DNA of 64,000 nucleotides, taken from NCBI RefSeq assembly GCF_022427145.1, contig NZ_JAKSXN010000006.1:61285-125284 (forward strand), read 5' to 3'. The number at the start of each line of letters is the position of its first letter. The first letter of the stretch is position 1. The stretch is from Paenibacillus timonensis (GTDB lineage Bacteria; Bacillota; Bacilli; Paenibacillales; Paenibacillaceae). The notes below the pieces were generated by a model that was not told the origin of the DNA, searched no databases, and saw only the letters and a program-made list of their open reading frames with translations. A program made the translations under genes and the position numbers. Shown here one piece after another: positions 8,495-18,304 of this stretch.

Positions 8495-10936
8495 TCAATT
8501 CATCCTAGCGAAACGCAAATCCGGGCCATTCAATTCATATTCGCCGCCAGCCTCGGCCGCAATGGCGATACGGTGGTCGCCCAAGCATACCGTCAAGCTC
8601 CCGGGCGAATGGGTACGAATCACCGCAGTCGTTAACCGCCCCGCTTCCCAAGCAAGATCAACCTCGGCATTGCCTTTGGCCCTAAGCCCCGTCACCCGGC
8701 CCGTTGGCCAGGCCGCGGGAAGCGCCGGCAGCAAGCGGATTTCGCCGCCGGGACGGCTCTGCAGCAGCATTTCCGCGATCGCCGCGGTACCGCCGAAGTT
8801 GCCGTCGATGACGAAGATGTTCGTCTCCGCCCCGGCGATGCCGGCCTTGGAATAACTGAACAAATTGTCGAAGCATAGCTCCCCGACCAGATGCGAAATA
8901 TGCTTCAAGGCGCGGTTTCCGTCGCCTAACCGGGCAAAAAACAACCCGAACAGCGCCGCCGTAAACTCGATATCCTCGAGTTCATCCTGCTGCATGCGGT
9001 TTTCCAGCGTCACCCGGGCCGCGGCCGCCAGCTCCGGCGTTTCCTCCGGCGTGATCTGATGCGCCGGGTACAACGCGAACAGATGCGACAAATGGCGATG
9101 CTCCGGCTGCGCCTCTTCGAAGTCCTCGAGCCATTCCTGCAGCTGGCCTTTTTGGCCGACTTGCAGCGGGGGCAGCATGGAGATGGCGGAGACCAGGCGT
9201 TCGCGCAGCTCCACATCCTCCTCCAGCAGCTCCGCGGCCTCGAGACAAAACGTAAACAACTCCCGCACGAGCACCTGGTCCATCGTTGGTCCCATCGACA
9301 GCTGCCAGTGGCCTTCTTCCGGACGCCCCGGGTAGAAATGGTTCTCCGGGGAATTCGACGGCCCGGTCACGAGCCAGCCATATTTCGGATGCACCGTCAT
9401 GTAGTCGAGGAAGAACAACGCCGCTTCGCGCAGCACCGGATACGCCTGCTTCTCCAAGAATGCGCGGTCCAGCCCGTACCGGTAATGCTCGATCATTTGC
9501 ATGGCCAGCCATAACCCGCCGGTGACGTTTAATCCCCACGAGGTGTCCCAACCCGGCTCCGTAAATCCCCATACGTTGGAGAAAACATGCGCTACCCACC
9601 CCGGCGAACCGTAGGTGTCGCGAGCCGTCTTCCGGCCCGCCCGGGCCAAATCCTCCAGATACCGCATCAAAGGCAGTTGGCTTTCGCCAAGGTGGACCGC
9701 CTCCGTCGGATAATAATTCATCTCCGTGTTCACGTCGAGGTGGTAATCGCAGCTCCAGCCCATGCGGCAAGCTTCGCCATCGTTCCAGACGCCTTGCAGA
9801 TGCAAGGGCAGCGGCGAATCCTCCCGCGAGCCGGCCAAAGTTAAATAGCGGCCGTACTGCAGAAATAAAGCGAACAACTGGGGATCGTTGCCGCCTTCCT
9901 TCCGCAGCAGCTGCATCCGTTGGTCCGTAGGCAAATCCGCCGCCCCGGAAGGGCCAAGATCGACGGATACCCGCCGAAACAGCGGCTCATAGTCGGCCAA
10001 ATGACTCGCCCGCAGGCGCTCGTAACCCTTGGACAACGCCAGGGCGGTCTGCAGCCGGGCCGCCCGCTCCCACGCGCGCGACTCGCTGCGGTAATCCGTG
10101 GCGACGGCCAGGTAAATGCAGGCTTCGTCCGCCCCGATGACAACCAGCCGGCCGTCCTGGACGCGGATGCTCCCGCCCCGGGTCTCGAGCTCGATGCGGC
10201 CGCGGCACATGACGCCGCAAGCGCCGTCGCTATGCACCGTCTCCGTCGCCCGGCCGCGGAATTCGAGCGCCGCTTCCCCCTCCGCCGATACCGCGAACTC
10301 GGGCGTGAGCCCCGCGATGGCGAGCGTAAACGAGACGCCGCCCGCCGCTTCGCTCCCTATCCGCGAGACGAGGACATCGTCGGCGTGGGAAGCGAACAGC
10401 TCGCGGACCAGGGTCGATCCGGGAGGGCCGGCGGTCGTCGTCAGCAGGGCGGTCGCCAAATCCAGCTCGCGCCGGAAGGGTACGAAGGACCCGTCGGACA
10501 TTCCGGTCCGGCCGGGTTCACCGGACCGGGCCGGGACGAACCCGCCAGGGCCGCCAAGGCCGCCCTCATCCGTCTCCTCCCCGCTCCCGGCAAATTCAAT
10601 CACCACATCGCACATCGCCAGATGGGTGCCGAAGTTCGGCTTGGGCGGTTGCAACGCCTGCTTCGCCAGCCGGTCGCCGCCGGCGTAATCGCCGGCGAAC
10701 AGCCGCTCGCGGATCGCCGCCAGCGCCGCCTTGCCTCCGGTCGCGGCGGGTGCCCCCTCATCCGCTCGGCCCGACCAATACGTCGACTCGGTCAGGTTCC
10801 AGACCTCGCGGTCCGGCGCGGCCATCACGACGGCGCCGATCCGCCCGTTGCCCACGGGCAGCCCCTGCGGCCACGCCGCAGCCGGCTTGTCATACCAGAG
10901 CCTGGTTGAACCGCGCTCCGCTGCGTTCTCCTTCAT
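8495..10936 (-). CDS. Glycoside hydrolase family 95 protein (alpha-L-fucosidase/galactosidase type), paralogue 1
   Basis: This protein has about 813 residues from the ATG at 10936, which has AAGGAG 8 nt upstream; a GTG at 10945 is in frame but poorly spaced. GH95 hallmarks are the N-terminal LPVGNGRIGAVV and WNLTESTYWSG, the (alpha/alpha)6 barrel with QLQEWLEDFEE (general acid Glu), HRHLSHLFALYP and the C-terminal [18 protein letters not shown]. The usual NIN pair reads DVN here (LDVNTEMNYYP). A Gly/Pro-rich insertion lies around residues 130-160. No signal peptide is present, so it should act on imported oligosaccharides. The preceding GH95 gene stops 5 nt before its ATG, so it is the last gene of the operon. 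Substrate specificity is unknown. Confidence 0.92.
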   Translation of the reverse strand: MKENAAERGSTRLWYDKPAAAWPQGLPVGNGRIGAVVMAAPDREVWNLTESTYWSGRADEGAPAATGGKAALAAIRERLFAGDYAGGDRLAKQALQPPKPNFGTHLAMCDVVIEFAGSGEETDEGGLGGPGGFVPARSGEPGRTGMSDGSFVPFRRELDLATALLTTTAGPPGSTLVRELFASHADDVLVSRIGSEAAGGVSFTLAIAGLTPEFAVSAEGEAALEFRGRATETVHSDGACGVMCRGRIELETRGGSIRVQDGRLVVIGADEACIYLAVATDYRSESRAWERAARLQTALALSKGYERLRASHLADYEPLFRRVSVDLGPSGAADLPTDQRMQLLRKEGGNDPQLFALFLQYGRYLTLAGSREDSPLPLHLQGVWNDGEACRMGWSCDYHLDVNTEMNYYPTEAVHLGESQLPLMRYLEDLARAGRKTARDTYGSPGWVAHVFSNVWGFTEPGWDTSWGLNVTGGLWLAMQMIEHYRYGLDRAFLEKQAYPVLREAALFFLDYMTVHPKYGWLVTGPSNSPENHFYPGRPEEGHWQLSMGPTMDQVLVRELFTFCLEAAELLEEDVELRERLVSAISMLPPLQVGQKGQLQEWLEDFEEAQPEHRHLSHLFALYPAHQITPEETPELAAAARVTLENRMQQDELEDIEFTAALFGLFFARLGDGNRALKHISHLVGELCFDNLFSYSKAGIAGAETNIFVIDGNFGGTAAIAEMLLQSRPGGEIRLLPALPAAWPTGRVTGLRAKGNAEVDLAWEAGRLTTAVIRTHSPGSLTVCLGDHRIAIAAEAGGEYELNGPDLRFARMN

Positions 10937-10941
10937 CCCCT

Positions 10942-13380
10942 TCACTCCTTCCCGGCCGCCGCGTCACCCGGCACCAGCCGATACGTTTGTCCCGATTCCG
11001 TCGCAAATCGGGTTTCGCCTTCCGCGGTCCGTTCCGCGGCTACCTTGGCGGTGCCGTGGTAAACGACCAGCGGCGCGCCCCCGCCGAGCCCGTCGCGAAC
11101 GCGGCAGGCATGCCCCAGCGTCGAGACGATTTCCGCCTCGGCTAATTTGCCGTTCGCCCAGCGCAGGCTCACCTCGAAGCCGCCGCGGGCGCGAAGGCCC
11201 CGGACTTCGCCGTCCGGCCAAGCTTCCGGCAAAGCGGGCAGCAGCACCAGCGCAGGGAGATGCGACTGCAGCAGCATCTCGGCGATCCCGGCCGATGCGG
11301 CGAAGTTGCCGTCAATCTGGAACGGCGGATGGGCGCCCAGCAGGCTCGCGTATACGCCGCCGTGATTGTAGCGCTCGGTTTCGCCGTCCTTCACCAGCCG
11401 CAGCATATTGCCGAGCAGCCGCAACGCCCGGTCTCCGTCGCCGAACCGGCTCCACAAGGCGACCCGCCAGCCCAGGCTCCAGCCGGTGCTTTCATCGCCC
11501 CGCCGCTCCAGCACCTGCCGCGCCGCGGCGAACAGTTCCGGCGTTTCCTCCGCCGACAGCTGACGGCCGGGATACACGCCTACCAGATGGGAAGTGTGCC
11601 GATGGTGGACGTCTTCGTCCTCGAAATCCCGGCTCCACTCCTGCAGTTGCCCATACTTCCCGACCTGCAGCGGCAGAAGCCGTTCGCGGGCCTGCCGCAG
11701 CTCCTCGCGAAACGCCTCGTCGATGCCGAGCACGCCCGCCGCTTCAATGCAGTTCGTAAACAGCTCCCAGATCAGCGAGAGGTCCATCGTCGATCCTTCG
11801 CTAATCGCCGCCACGCCTTCCGCCGTACGGAATTTATGTTCCGGCGAGGTGGACGGCGAAGTCACGAGACGGCTCGACTCGTCTTCGATCAGCCAGTCGA
11901 GGGCAAACAAGGCGGCATCCTTCAGAATGGGGTAAGCAAAATCATGCAAATAGGCGACATCCCCGCCAAAGACGTAATGCTCCCACAGATGCTGCGTCAA
12001 CCAGACGCCGCCCATCGGCCAAAGCGCCCAGGCGGGATCGCCATCCCCATAATCGCCCACCGGGGCGGTTTGCCCCCAGATGTCCGAATTATGATGGGCG
12101 GTCCAACCGCGAGTGCCGTAGTTGACGGCGGCCGTTTTGGCCCCGTTTTCGGCCAGGTTGCCGATCATCTCCAGAAGCGGCCAATGGCATTCCGCGAGGT
12201 TGCACGCCTCGGCCGGCCAATAGTTCATCTCCGCGTTGATATTCAGCGTCCAGTTGCTGCTCCATGGCGGCCGGGTCATCGCGTTCCAGATGCCCTGCAG
12301 GTTGGCTGCCTGCGTGCCGGGCCGGGAGCTGGCGATCAGCAAATACCGGCCGTAATGGAACAACAGCTCGACCAAGCCCGGATCGGAAGCGCCGTATTCC
12401 ACGATTCGCCGCTCCGTGTCCATCCCATCCGCCGCCGGCGATTCGCCTAGCCGCAAGCTGACGCGGCCAAATAGGGCCCGATAATCCTCGATATGCCGGG
12501 CCCGAAGCTCCGAATAGCGGCCGGCCAATGCGCCGGCCAAGTCGGCCTCGGCGCGCACCGCCGCCACGTCCGCCGGCAAAGGTCCCGGCCGCCCCGCGCC
12601 CGGAACCTGATCGAACCGGTCGAAGCTGGTGGCCGCGCTGAAGTACAATACCGCTTCCGTCGCGTCCAGCACGCGAATGCCGGTGCCGTCGAGACTGACC
12701 CGGCCATCGGTTTCGGCAACCGCCAGCCGGCCCTCGAAAGCCATCGCCGGCGAGACGGACGGGTCGCCGTACCGGATCGGACGATCCGCGCTCACGTAGT
12801 TCGGCTCCACCCGTTCCGGCGCCGTCCCCCGCAATGCCAATGTGCCGTTTTCCACGACGGTAGCATGGCGGAGCGGGCTATCGAGCCGCGCGTGAAAGCC
12901 GAGCGCCCCCGCCTGGCTGCACGTCAGCCGCAGGGCGATCACCCGGTCGGGGTGGGATGCGAAGATCTCCCGCGTATAGGTCACTTCCCCGACGGCGTAT
13001 TCCGTCAGGTGGACGGCGTTCGCCAAGTCCAGCGTGCGCCGGTAGCTCCGGCAAGCCGCCCCGTGCTCAAACGTCAACTGCAAGTCGCCGAACGGCAAAT
13101 AGGATTCCGTATAGGGTCCCAGCATCTGACGTCCCAGCCGGTCCGCCTCTTCGTATCGGCCTTCCCGAACGAGCTTCCGCACTTCGGGCAATACCTGCCG
13201 GGCAGATGGATTGTTCCAATCGCGCGGATACCCAGACCATAAGGTATCCTCGTTCAGGCTGATCGTTTCCCGCTCCACCCCGCCGTAAACCATCGCGCCG
13301 AGGCGCCCGTTTCCGACCGGCAGCGCCTCGGTCCAGACCGTAGCCGGCCTGTCGTACTGCAGCTTCGTGTTTTGCTCCAT
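10942..13380 (-). CDS. Glycoside hydrolase family 95 alpha-L-fucosidase-type enzyme, paralogue 2
   Basis: This 812-residue protein has an ATG start after GGGGAGGAAGGAACG. The full GH95 signature is present: [31 protein letters not shown], the NIN pair in [34 protein letters not shown] with the general acid Glu, [11 protein letters not shown] and [19 protein letters not shown]. These match the catalytic Asn, Asn, Glu and Asp of characterised alpha-1,2-L-fucosidases. It has no signal peptide and so is a cytoplasmic inverting exo-enzyme. It lies between the GH110-like gene (24-nt gap) and the second GH95 gene (5-nt gap). Fucosidase is the most common activity, but alpha-L-galactosidases also occur in GH95. 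Confidence 0.94.
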   Translation of the reverse strand: MEQNTKLQYDRPATVWTEALPVGNGRLGAMVYGGVERETISLNEDTLWSGYPRDWNNPSARQVLPEVRKLVREGRYEEADRLGRQMLGPYTESYLPFGDLQLTFEHGAACRSYRRTLDLANAVHLTEYAVGEVTYTREIFASHPDRVIALRLTCSQAGALGFHARLDSPLRHATVVENGTLALRGTAPERVEPNYVSADRPIRYGDPSVSPAMAFEGRLAVAETDGRVSLDGTGIRVLDATEAVLYFSAATSFDRFDQVPGAGRPGPLPADVAAVRAEADLAGALAGRYSELRARHIEDYRALFGRVSLRLGESPAADGMDTERRIVEYGASDPGLVELLFHYGRYLLIASSRPGTQAANLQGIWNAMTRPPWSSNWTLNINAEMNYWPAEACNLAECHWPLLEMIGNLAENGAKTAAVNYGTRGWTAHHNSDIWGQTAPVGDYGDGDPAWALWPMGGVWLTQHLWEHYVFGGDVAYLHDFAYPILKDAALFALDWLIEDESSRLVTSPSTSPEHKFRTAEGVAAISEGSTMDLSLIWELFTNCIEAAGVLGIDEAFREELRQARERLLPLQVGKYGQLQEWSRDFEDEDVHHRHTSHLVGVYPGRQLSAEETPELFAAARQVLERRGDESTGWSLGWRVALWSRFGDGDRALRLLGNMLRLVKDGETERYNHGGVYASLLGAHPPFQIDGNFAASAGIAEMLLQSHLPALVLLPALPEAWPDGEVRGLRARGGFEVSLRWANGKLAEAEIVSTLGHACRVRDGLGGGAPLVVYHGTAKVAAERTAEGETRFATESGQTYRLVPGDAAAGKE

Positions 13381-13404
13381 CGTTCCTTCCTCCCCTGCCT
13401 GTTC

Positions 13405-15174
13405 TTATTTCTCGTTCCCCCGCGCTTCATCGCCGCAGAAGACGTTGTCCTCAATTACCGCACCCGGGCAAGCTTCCAGCCGGACGAGTCGCTCCGGGTC
13501 GAACCCGCCAGAGGACGCGGACCAAACTTCGTTCCCGCGAAACACCAATTCCTTCGTGCTGCGCGCGGATAGCAGCAGGCCTCCTGGCTCCGGCTCGAAA
13601 CGATTGTTGACGATCGTTATCCCGCAGTGAACGGGTCTTTTCGGGAGCGCTTCCCGGTTTTCCGGCACGATCGCGATGACCGCTTGGGCATCGTCGCCGC
13701 ACCCGATAAACCGGTTCCCCCTGATCTCCATGTCCCGGACCGCGCCCGATTCATACCAGGAATTCGCATCGGCCGCGACCAGAATGGCGCTCATCCGCGT
13801 TCGTTCGAACACGTTGCCGCGGATCACGGTCCGCCCGCGTGCGGAAGCCAACACCCCGCGTGTCGGAATGCGGGCGAACTGGTTGCCCGTGATTTCTACC
13901 TCCGGCGACCAGGTGACGTTCTCCACCACGTCCCGCGGTCCTATGTTCTCCGGCGCCGGGCGCTTCAGCGTAAGCATCAGCTCGCGGGGGCTTAACCGAA
14001 GAACCTCGCTTACCACGCCGGTTCCCTGCGTCGCGAGCGAATCCGCCTCGACGAAGCCGACCTCGTCTCCAGCGCGAAAAGCCGGCAATCCGTAGGTTTG
14101 CGGATGCATAAACCGTACGACCACCTGGTTCGGCGCCGGACGGCCGACGATTCGCAGGTATGTGCCGTGGACGTTGATCGCGTCGTCGTGCGCACCGGCA
14201 AACCGGCAATCCCGGATGGCGATCCGTCCCCGGCATCCCGACAGATGGATGAAATCGGCGAAGCCGGCGACCGTCCGGCCGCTGTCGGCGCGCGGCGACA
14301 AGTCCAGGCGCTCGAAGGCGAGATTTTCGCTGAATTGCCCGACCATCCCGAGCCCATGCATAAAATGCATGCCGCAGCCGGAGAACGTGATGCCCGAGCT
14401 TTCGCTAACCAGGACGCCGACCTGATCGCGAATGCCGTCGCGCATCTGTATGATCCGGCCAGGGGCCAAACCCTCGGGTAAGCCGCCGCCAAAATAAAAC
14501 CTTAACCGTCCAGAGCCCGCTTCCTCCGTCCGCGTGGCCGCCTGCTCCAGCCAGTTGTCCACCCGCCAAGTCGTATTTTCGGCCGGATCGCAGAGCTGCA
14601 TCGGCCCGGCTTGAAAGCGCCAGTCCTCGCCGACCCATTCCAGCCGGCCTTCCTTCACTTCATACCACGAATCCGGATGTACCGCCGCCTCCATCCAGCC
14701 CCCCTCTTGCTCGCAACGCTCCACCGTCATTTCCGTCACTGTCGGCACGGCGTAATCAAAGCGAAGGTCGAGGATGGCGATGTCTTCGCAGCCGTCAATC
14801 AACAGCATCGTCTGCTTGCCGTGAAACAGGAACAGGGCCCCGTTCCCCATGATGGTCAACCGCCGCCTCCCTTTCAGCAGCAAACCGATCGTCTTCATGA
14901 CGTCGGATTGCTCCTCTTCGCTTGCCGTATTGGTCACATAATAAGGAGCCCGGATGGCCGATTGCGGATAAAAATGATACCGCCCGAACGGCACATCCAG
15001 CACGACCGGGCCCTCCGCCCGCGCGGCCGCCTCCAGTGCCATCCGCATGGCCGGCTGCGTATCCTCTTGCGTATCCGGCCGGGCCCCGTAATCGCTCAAA
15101 GAGATCACGGTTACCGGTTTCTCTTCGCCAAGGGAAACCCTATCCCCTTTCCTTTCTTCCTGCTCCCAGCGCAT
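13405..15174 (-). CDS. GH110-like right-handed beta-helix enzyme (alpha-1,3-galactosidase family)
   Basis: This 589-residue protein has an ATG start after a GGGGGG stretch. The opening VISLSDYGARPDTQEDTQPA is typical of pectate-lyase-like folds. Later segments match family 110 in order: LLLKGRRRLTIMGNGALFLFHG, FSGCGMHFMHGLGMVGQFSEN, HDDAINVHGTYLRIV followed by VVRFMHPQTYG, and repeated beta-helix turns (RGNVFERTRMSAILV, RGNRFIGCGDDAQ). GH110 enzymes release terminal alpha-1,3-linked galactose, including from blood-group-B-type structures. No signal peptide is visible. It is in operon with SGNH (47-nt gap) and GH95 (24-nt gap). I am confident of the fold; membership in GH110 rests on motif recall. 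Confidence 0.82.
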   Translation of the reverse strand: MRWEQEERKGDRVSLGEEKPVTVISLSDYGARPDTQEDTQPAMRMALEAAARAEGPVVLDVPFGRYHFYPQSAIRAPYYVTNTASEEEQSDVMKTIGLLLKGRRRLTIMGNGALFLFHGKQTMLLIDGCEDIAILDLRFDYAVPTVTEMTVERCEQEGGWMEAAVHPDSWYEVKEGRLEWVGEDWRFQAGPMQLCDPAENTTWRVDNWLEQAATRTEEAGSGRLRFYFGGGLPEGLAPGRIIQMRDGIRDQVGVLVSESSGITFSGCGMHFMHGLGMVGQFSENLAFERLDLSPRADSGRTVAGFADFIHLSGCRGRIAIRDCRFAGAHDDAINVHGTYLRIVGRPAPNQVVVRFMHPQTYGLPAFRAGDEVGFVEADSLATQGTGVVSEVLRLSPRELMLTLKRPAPENIGPRDVVENVTWSPEVEITGNQFARIPTRGVLASARGRTVIRGNVFERTRMSAILVAADANSWYESGAVRDMEIRGNRFIGCGDDAQAVIAIVPENREALPKRPVHCGITIVNNRFEPEPGGLLLSARSTKELVFRGNEVWSASSGGFDPERLVRLEACPGAVIEDNVFCGDEARGNEK

Positions 15175-15221
15175 CCGTATCCCCCCTAGTCCTCGTTACC
15201 CTCATCTTGTGCCGACTCCCC

Positions 15222-16379
15222 TTAGGAAGTCAACAGCTTTAAGATCCGCAGTCCCGTACCCTTGCTTCGCTCATCCTTCCGGCCCGTGTTGCGGACCGTT
15301 ACCTGAAGTTCCCCGTGATGCTCCAGCGCCGGGAACAGGACCGGCACCGGACGGTAAGCCCCGATGCACCAGTCGTCAAATGGATTGACCGCCACATAGG
15401 GCGCTCCGTTAACCGAATATTCAAGGATCCCGGTGTCGGGACCGCAGAGCAGCAGCATGCCCGCGCCCCGGCCTTCAACCTGAAAGGTCAAGCCGGCGCC
15501 CGATGCTTCGGCGAATACATGCTCCGTGGAGTACCGCCAATTCATCAGCGGTTCGTTCGGCCGCAGCTTGCGGATCCGGAAGTGCTCCGAATAGTCGGCG
15601 GCTTCATAGATCAGCATGGCGGCATGCTCGTAACTCCCGGCGATCAGGGGCTCGCCGGGCAGCTTGGGGATCTGCCCAGAAGAAACCGGCGACTCCCCGG
15701 CAAATAAGGCAGCATCCAGATACTCCCGCAGGAATCGGGCATACAGCGCATGCCCCTCATCGTTCGGGTGATAGCCGTCAGGGGCAAGATCCCCCCACTC
15801 CACTCTCCCTTCTTGGATCAACCCATACACGCCGGCGGCAAAATTAATGGAAGGAATGCCGTAATGCTCCGCCACTTCTTCATGAACGGCAATATTAAAG
15901 GGCCGCAAGGACGTCAGGTTCTTCTCCGCTCCCGTGTAGATAAAGCAAAGGTCCGTCGCCGGCGACAACCGCCGGCATTGGCGGACAATCCCCTCCATGC
16001 CGCGCAGCGATTCCTCCCGGTCTTCGCCGTCGTTGACGCTGAATTCCACAAACAGCAGGTCGACCTGCCCCTCCCGGAGCACATGCTCCCGCAAACGGTG
16101 CGCCCCCAGGGTCGAATCGGTGCCTCCCACGCCGGCGTTGATGCAGCGCAGCAGCCGTCCGTCCAACCGCTTCCGCAAATATTTCCCGGTCAGCGCACGC
16201 CAGCTGGTCTCGTCCGCCGCCGAGGCGCCTGCCCCTTCCGTAATCGAGCCTCCCAAAAAAGCGACCGTAACATCCCCGTCCTCAGCACGCTTGGCGCAGA
16301 CCCGAGGCAGCCCCATGCGGGGGACGATCCATGCGTGTCCGGGCGTCAATCCCGGCACGCCCGTGTCTGTATCGGGCAT
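15222..16379 (-). CDS. SGNH/GDSL hydrolase, probable carbohydrate esterase
   Basis: I chose the ATG at 16379 (385 residues; AGGAG 9 nt upstream) over the ATG at 16385, where the spacing is only 3 nt. SGNH blocks are clear: FLGGSITEGAG (nucleophile Ser), NAGVGGTDS (Gly), VEFSVNDG (Asn) and DGYHPNDEGH (Asp/His). A C-terminal beta-rich domain of about 130 residues follows (SEHFRIRKLRPNEPLMNWRY onward). Such proteins deacetylate oligosaccharides. With no signal peptide and its place between the ABC importer and the glycosidases, it probably removes O-acetyl groups from imported glycans before GH attack. The substrate is inferred from context. Confidence 0.9.
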   Translation of the reverse strand: MPDTDTGVPGLTPGHAWIVPRMGLPRVCAKRAEDGDVTVAFLGGSITEGAGASAADETSWRALTGKYLRKRLDGRLLRCINAGVGGTDSTLGAHRLREHVLREGQVDLLFVEFSVNDGEDREESLRGMEGIVRQCRRLSPATDLCFIYTGAEKNLTSLRPFNIAVHEEVAEHYGIPSINFAAGVYGLIQEGRVEWGDLAPDGYHPNDEGHALYARFLREYLDAALFAGESPVSSGQIPKLPGEPLIAGSYEHAAMLIYEAADYSEHFRIRKLRPNEPLMNWRYSTEHVFAEASGAGLTFQVEGRGAGMLLLCGPDTGILEYSVNGAPYVAVNPFDDWCIGAYRPVPVLFPALEHHGELQVTVRNTGRKDERSKGTGLRILKLLTS

Positions 16380-16415
16380 CTCCATCCGCTCCTCTCTATC
16401 CGTCGATATCCCATG

Positions 16416-16451
16416 AAAAACGGAACGCCGGCCCGACAGGCCGGCTTCCGT
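16416..16451 (-). terminator. Intra-operon hairpin, partial terminator or mRNA stabiliser
   Basis: In the minus-strand transcript a long stem (ACGGAA then GCCGGCC, pairing with GGCCGGC then TTCCGT) is followed by a T-run. It lies between the binding-protein gene and the esterase. In many importer operons such a hairpin makes the binding protein more abundant than downstream enzymes. Confidence 0.7.
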
Positions 16452-16498
16452 GATCCGCGCCGCCGGCTGCCCGAAGGCGTGGCGGCGCGAAAGTTATA

Positions 16499-18166
16499 TT
16501 ATTTCGCCGATTGGTCGTAAGCTTTTTGCAGAATCTCCAGATAGCGGTCCAGCTTAAGATCTTTCAGACCTTGCACGTAGGCGTCCCAATCCTTGTTCAA
16601 ATCCTTGTTGCCGGTGATGAATTGCAGCTGGCTTTGCTCGATGTAATTTTTCAGGTTCGTTTGCAGCATGCTGGCTTCATCGATTTCGCTCGGATCGATC
16701 CAAATCGACCAGATCGGGAAAATCTCCTTCGGTTCATGTCCCTGATACAGCAGCGTGGCGTTGTACAATCTGCGTTCATAACCGTCCGAAGCATAGATGT
16801 CTTCGCCTTGCACCCAAGTATCGCGGTATTCCTTCGGCATGTAGAAATGGCCCATCCCGCTCCAGCCCGCGTTGCGCGGCGCTTCGCCTTCCTTCATCGG
16901 AATGGTCTTGACCATCGGCGTTACGCCTTCGCCCAGCGCCTTATCCCCAGGCTCCGGATCGGTCCAGTCGATGCCTTTCATCCCTGTGCCGGCATTGGTT
17001 TGCCCTTCCGGCGTGTACAGGTAGTCGATCGCTTTGATCAAGGCGATTTGGACCTCTTCGCTGGCTTTGTTCGTAATGACGAATTTCGCTCCGGAGGTAA
17101 CGCCCCCGGCATCATGCGTGGTGAACGATACCCCGTTTGGCCCCGCCAAAGGAGCCAGCGGGTTGTAGTGCGCGGAACGGGTATTGCCCGGATCAATGTT
17201 CACGAAAATGGCTGGATGCATGCCCGCGCCGGCGCCGAGGATTTCCGCATCCGCGTTTTCGCCGATTTTCTTATAGGCTTCGGCGTTTTGCGTAAAGGCA
17301 CCCGGGTCGATCAACCCTTCATCATACAACGATTTGATGTAGGCCAAGCCTTCCTTCCATTCCGGCTTGATCGCCGCGGAGACCACCTTGCCGTTTTCCA
17401 TGTTCAAGTAATTGCGGTCGTCATCATAGACGAAGGCGTTCATCAAGTACGGTACGATACGTACGCCGAAATCCTCCGTGGAACCGCTGAGCGGCACTTC
17501 GTCGGCTTTGCCGTTGCCGTTCGGATCTTTCGTTTTGAACGCTTGCAGCATCGCCTTGAATTCTTCCGTCGTTTTGGGCTCTTCCAGGTTCAGCTTCTTC
17601 AGCCATTCGGTGTTCACCCACATTTTGTTCGGGTAGGAACAGTGGAAGCATTCCGTATAGGCGCCCAGCCCGTAGATGTTTCCGTCCGGAGCGGTATATA
17701 GCGCTTTCATTTCCGGCGATTCTTCCATCGCTTTTTTGATGTTCGGGCCGTATTTATCAATCAAGTCGTTCAGCGGGATCAATACCCCTTGCTGCCCGTA
17801 TTTAAGCACGTCGGCTTGGGAGAACTCGTCGATGTAAGCCGTCAGCAGGTAGGCTTCCGGATAGTCGCCGCTCGCCAGCGAGATTTGGCGTTTCTCTTTC
17901 GCGCCGTCGGACGGGTTGATCTGCCAATTAAACTTGATGTTGAACTTCTCTTCCAAAAACTTCGTGAACTTGTTGGTCGGAATGTCGATCCCCGACTCCT
18001 GAACGGCGAAGACGCTGACTTCCACCGGCTTCGACGCTTCGGCGCCGCCGGACGAGCCGTTGCCTTGGGCATTGTTCGAGCTCTCTGTATTTTTGCCCGA
18101 ACAGCCGCTGATCACCAGCGTAATCGCCAGAACCAGCATGAACATGCTTAACAGGGTTTTTTTCAA
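16499..18166 (-). CDS. ABC transporter sugar-binding lipoprotein
   Basis: I place the start at the TTG at 18166 (555 residues), 9 nt after GGGAG, because it gives a standard lipoprotein signal: MKKTLLSMFMLVLAITLV then ISGC with Cys22 as the lipid-modified residue. The frame extends to 18241, but that would add 25 basic residues. The mature part matches large LplA-type family 1 solute-binding proteins of about 540 residues (LEEKFNIKFNWQINPSDGAKEKRQISLASGDYPEAYLL). It is anchored outside the membrane and delivers oligosaccharides to the two permeases upstream. No ATPase gene is present locally, so a shared MsmX-type ATPase is likely. Confidence 0.93.
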   Translation of the reverse strand: MKKTLLSMFMLVLAITLVISGCSGKNTESSNNAQGNGSSGGAEASKPVEVSVFAVQESGIDIPTNKFTKFLEEKFNIKFNWQINPSDGAKEKRQISLASGDYPEAYLLTAYIDEFSQADVLKYGQQGVLIPLNDLIDKYGPNIKKAMEESPEMKALYTAPDGNIYGLGAYTECFHCSYPNKMWVNTEWLKKLNLEEPKTTEEFKAMLQAFKTKDPNGNGKADEVPLSGSTEDFGVRIVPYLMNAFVYDDDRNYLNMENGKVVSAAIKPEWKEGLAYIKSLYDEGLIDPGAFTQNAEAYKKIGENADAEILGAGAGMHPAIFVNIDPGNTRSAHYNPLAPLAGPNGVSFTTHDAGGVTSGAKFVITNKASEEVQIALIKAIDYLYTPEGQTNAGTGMKGIDWTDPEPGDKALGEGVTPMVKTIPMKEGEAPRNAGWSGMGHFYMPKEYRDTWVQGEDIYASDGYERRLYNATLLYQGHEPKEIFPIWSIWIDPSEIDEASMLQTNLKNYIEQSQLQFITGNKDLNKDWDAYVQGLKDLKLDRYLEILQKAYDQSAK

Positions 18167-18304
18167 ATTTGATCGCTCCCTTTTTGATAGTGTCCATCGC
18201 TTCCCTTTTGCAACTCTCCTGGTGCCAATCGAGAGCATCACCTCCTTCTATAATGAAGTCAGAAGCCTTAAGGCGCAACCGCCATTTCCGGACCTTGCGG
18301 CCGA

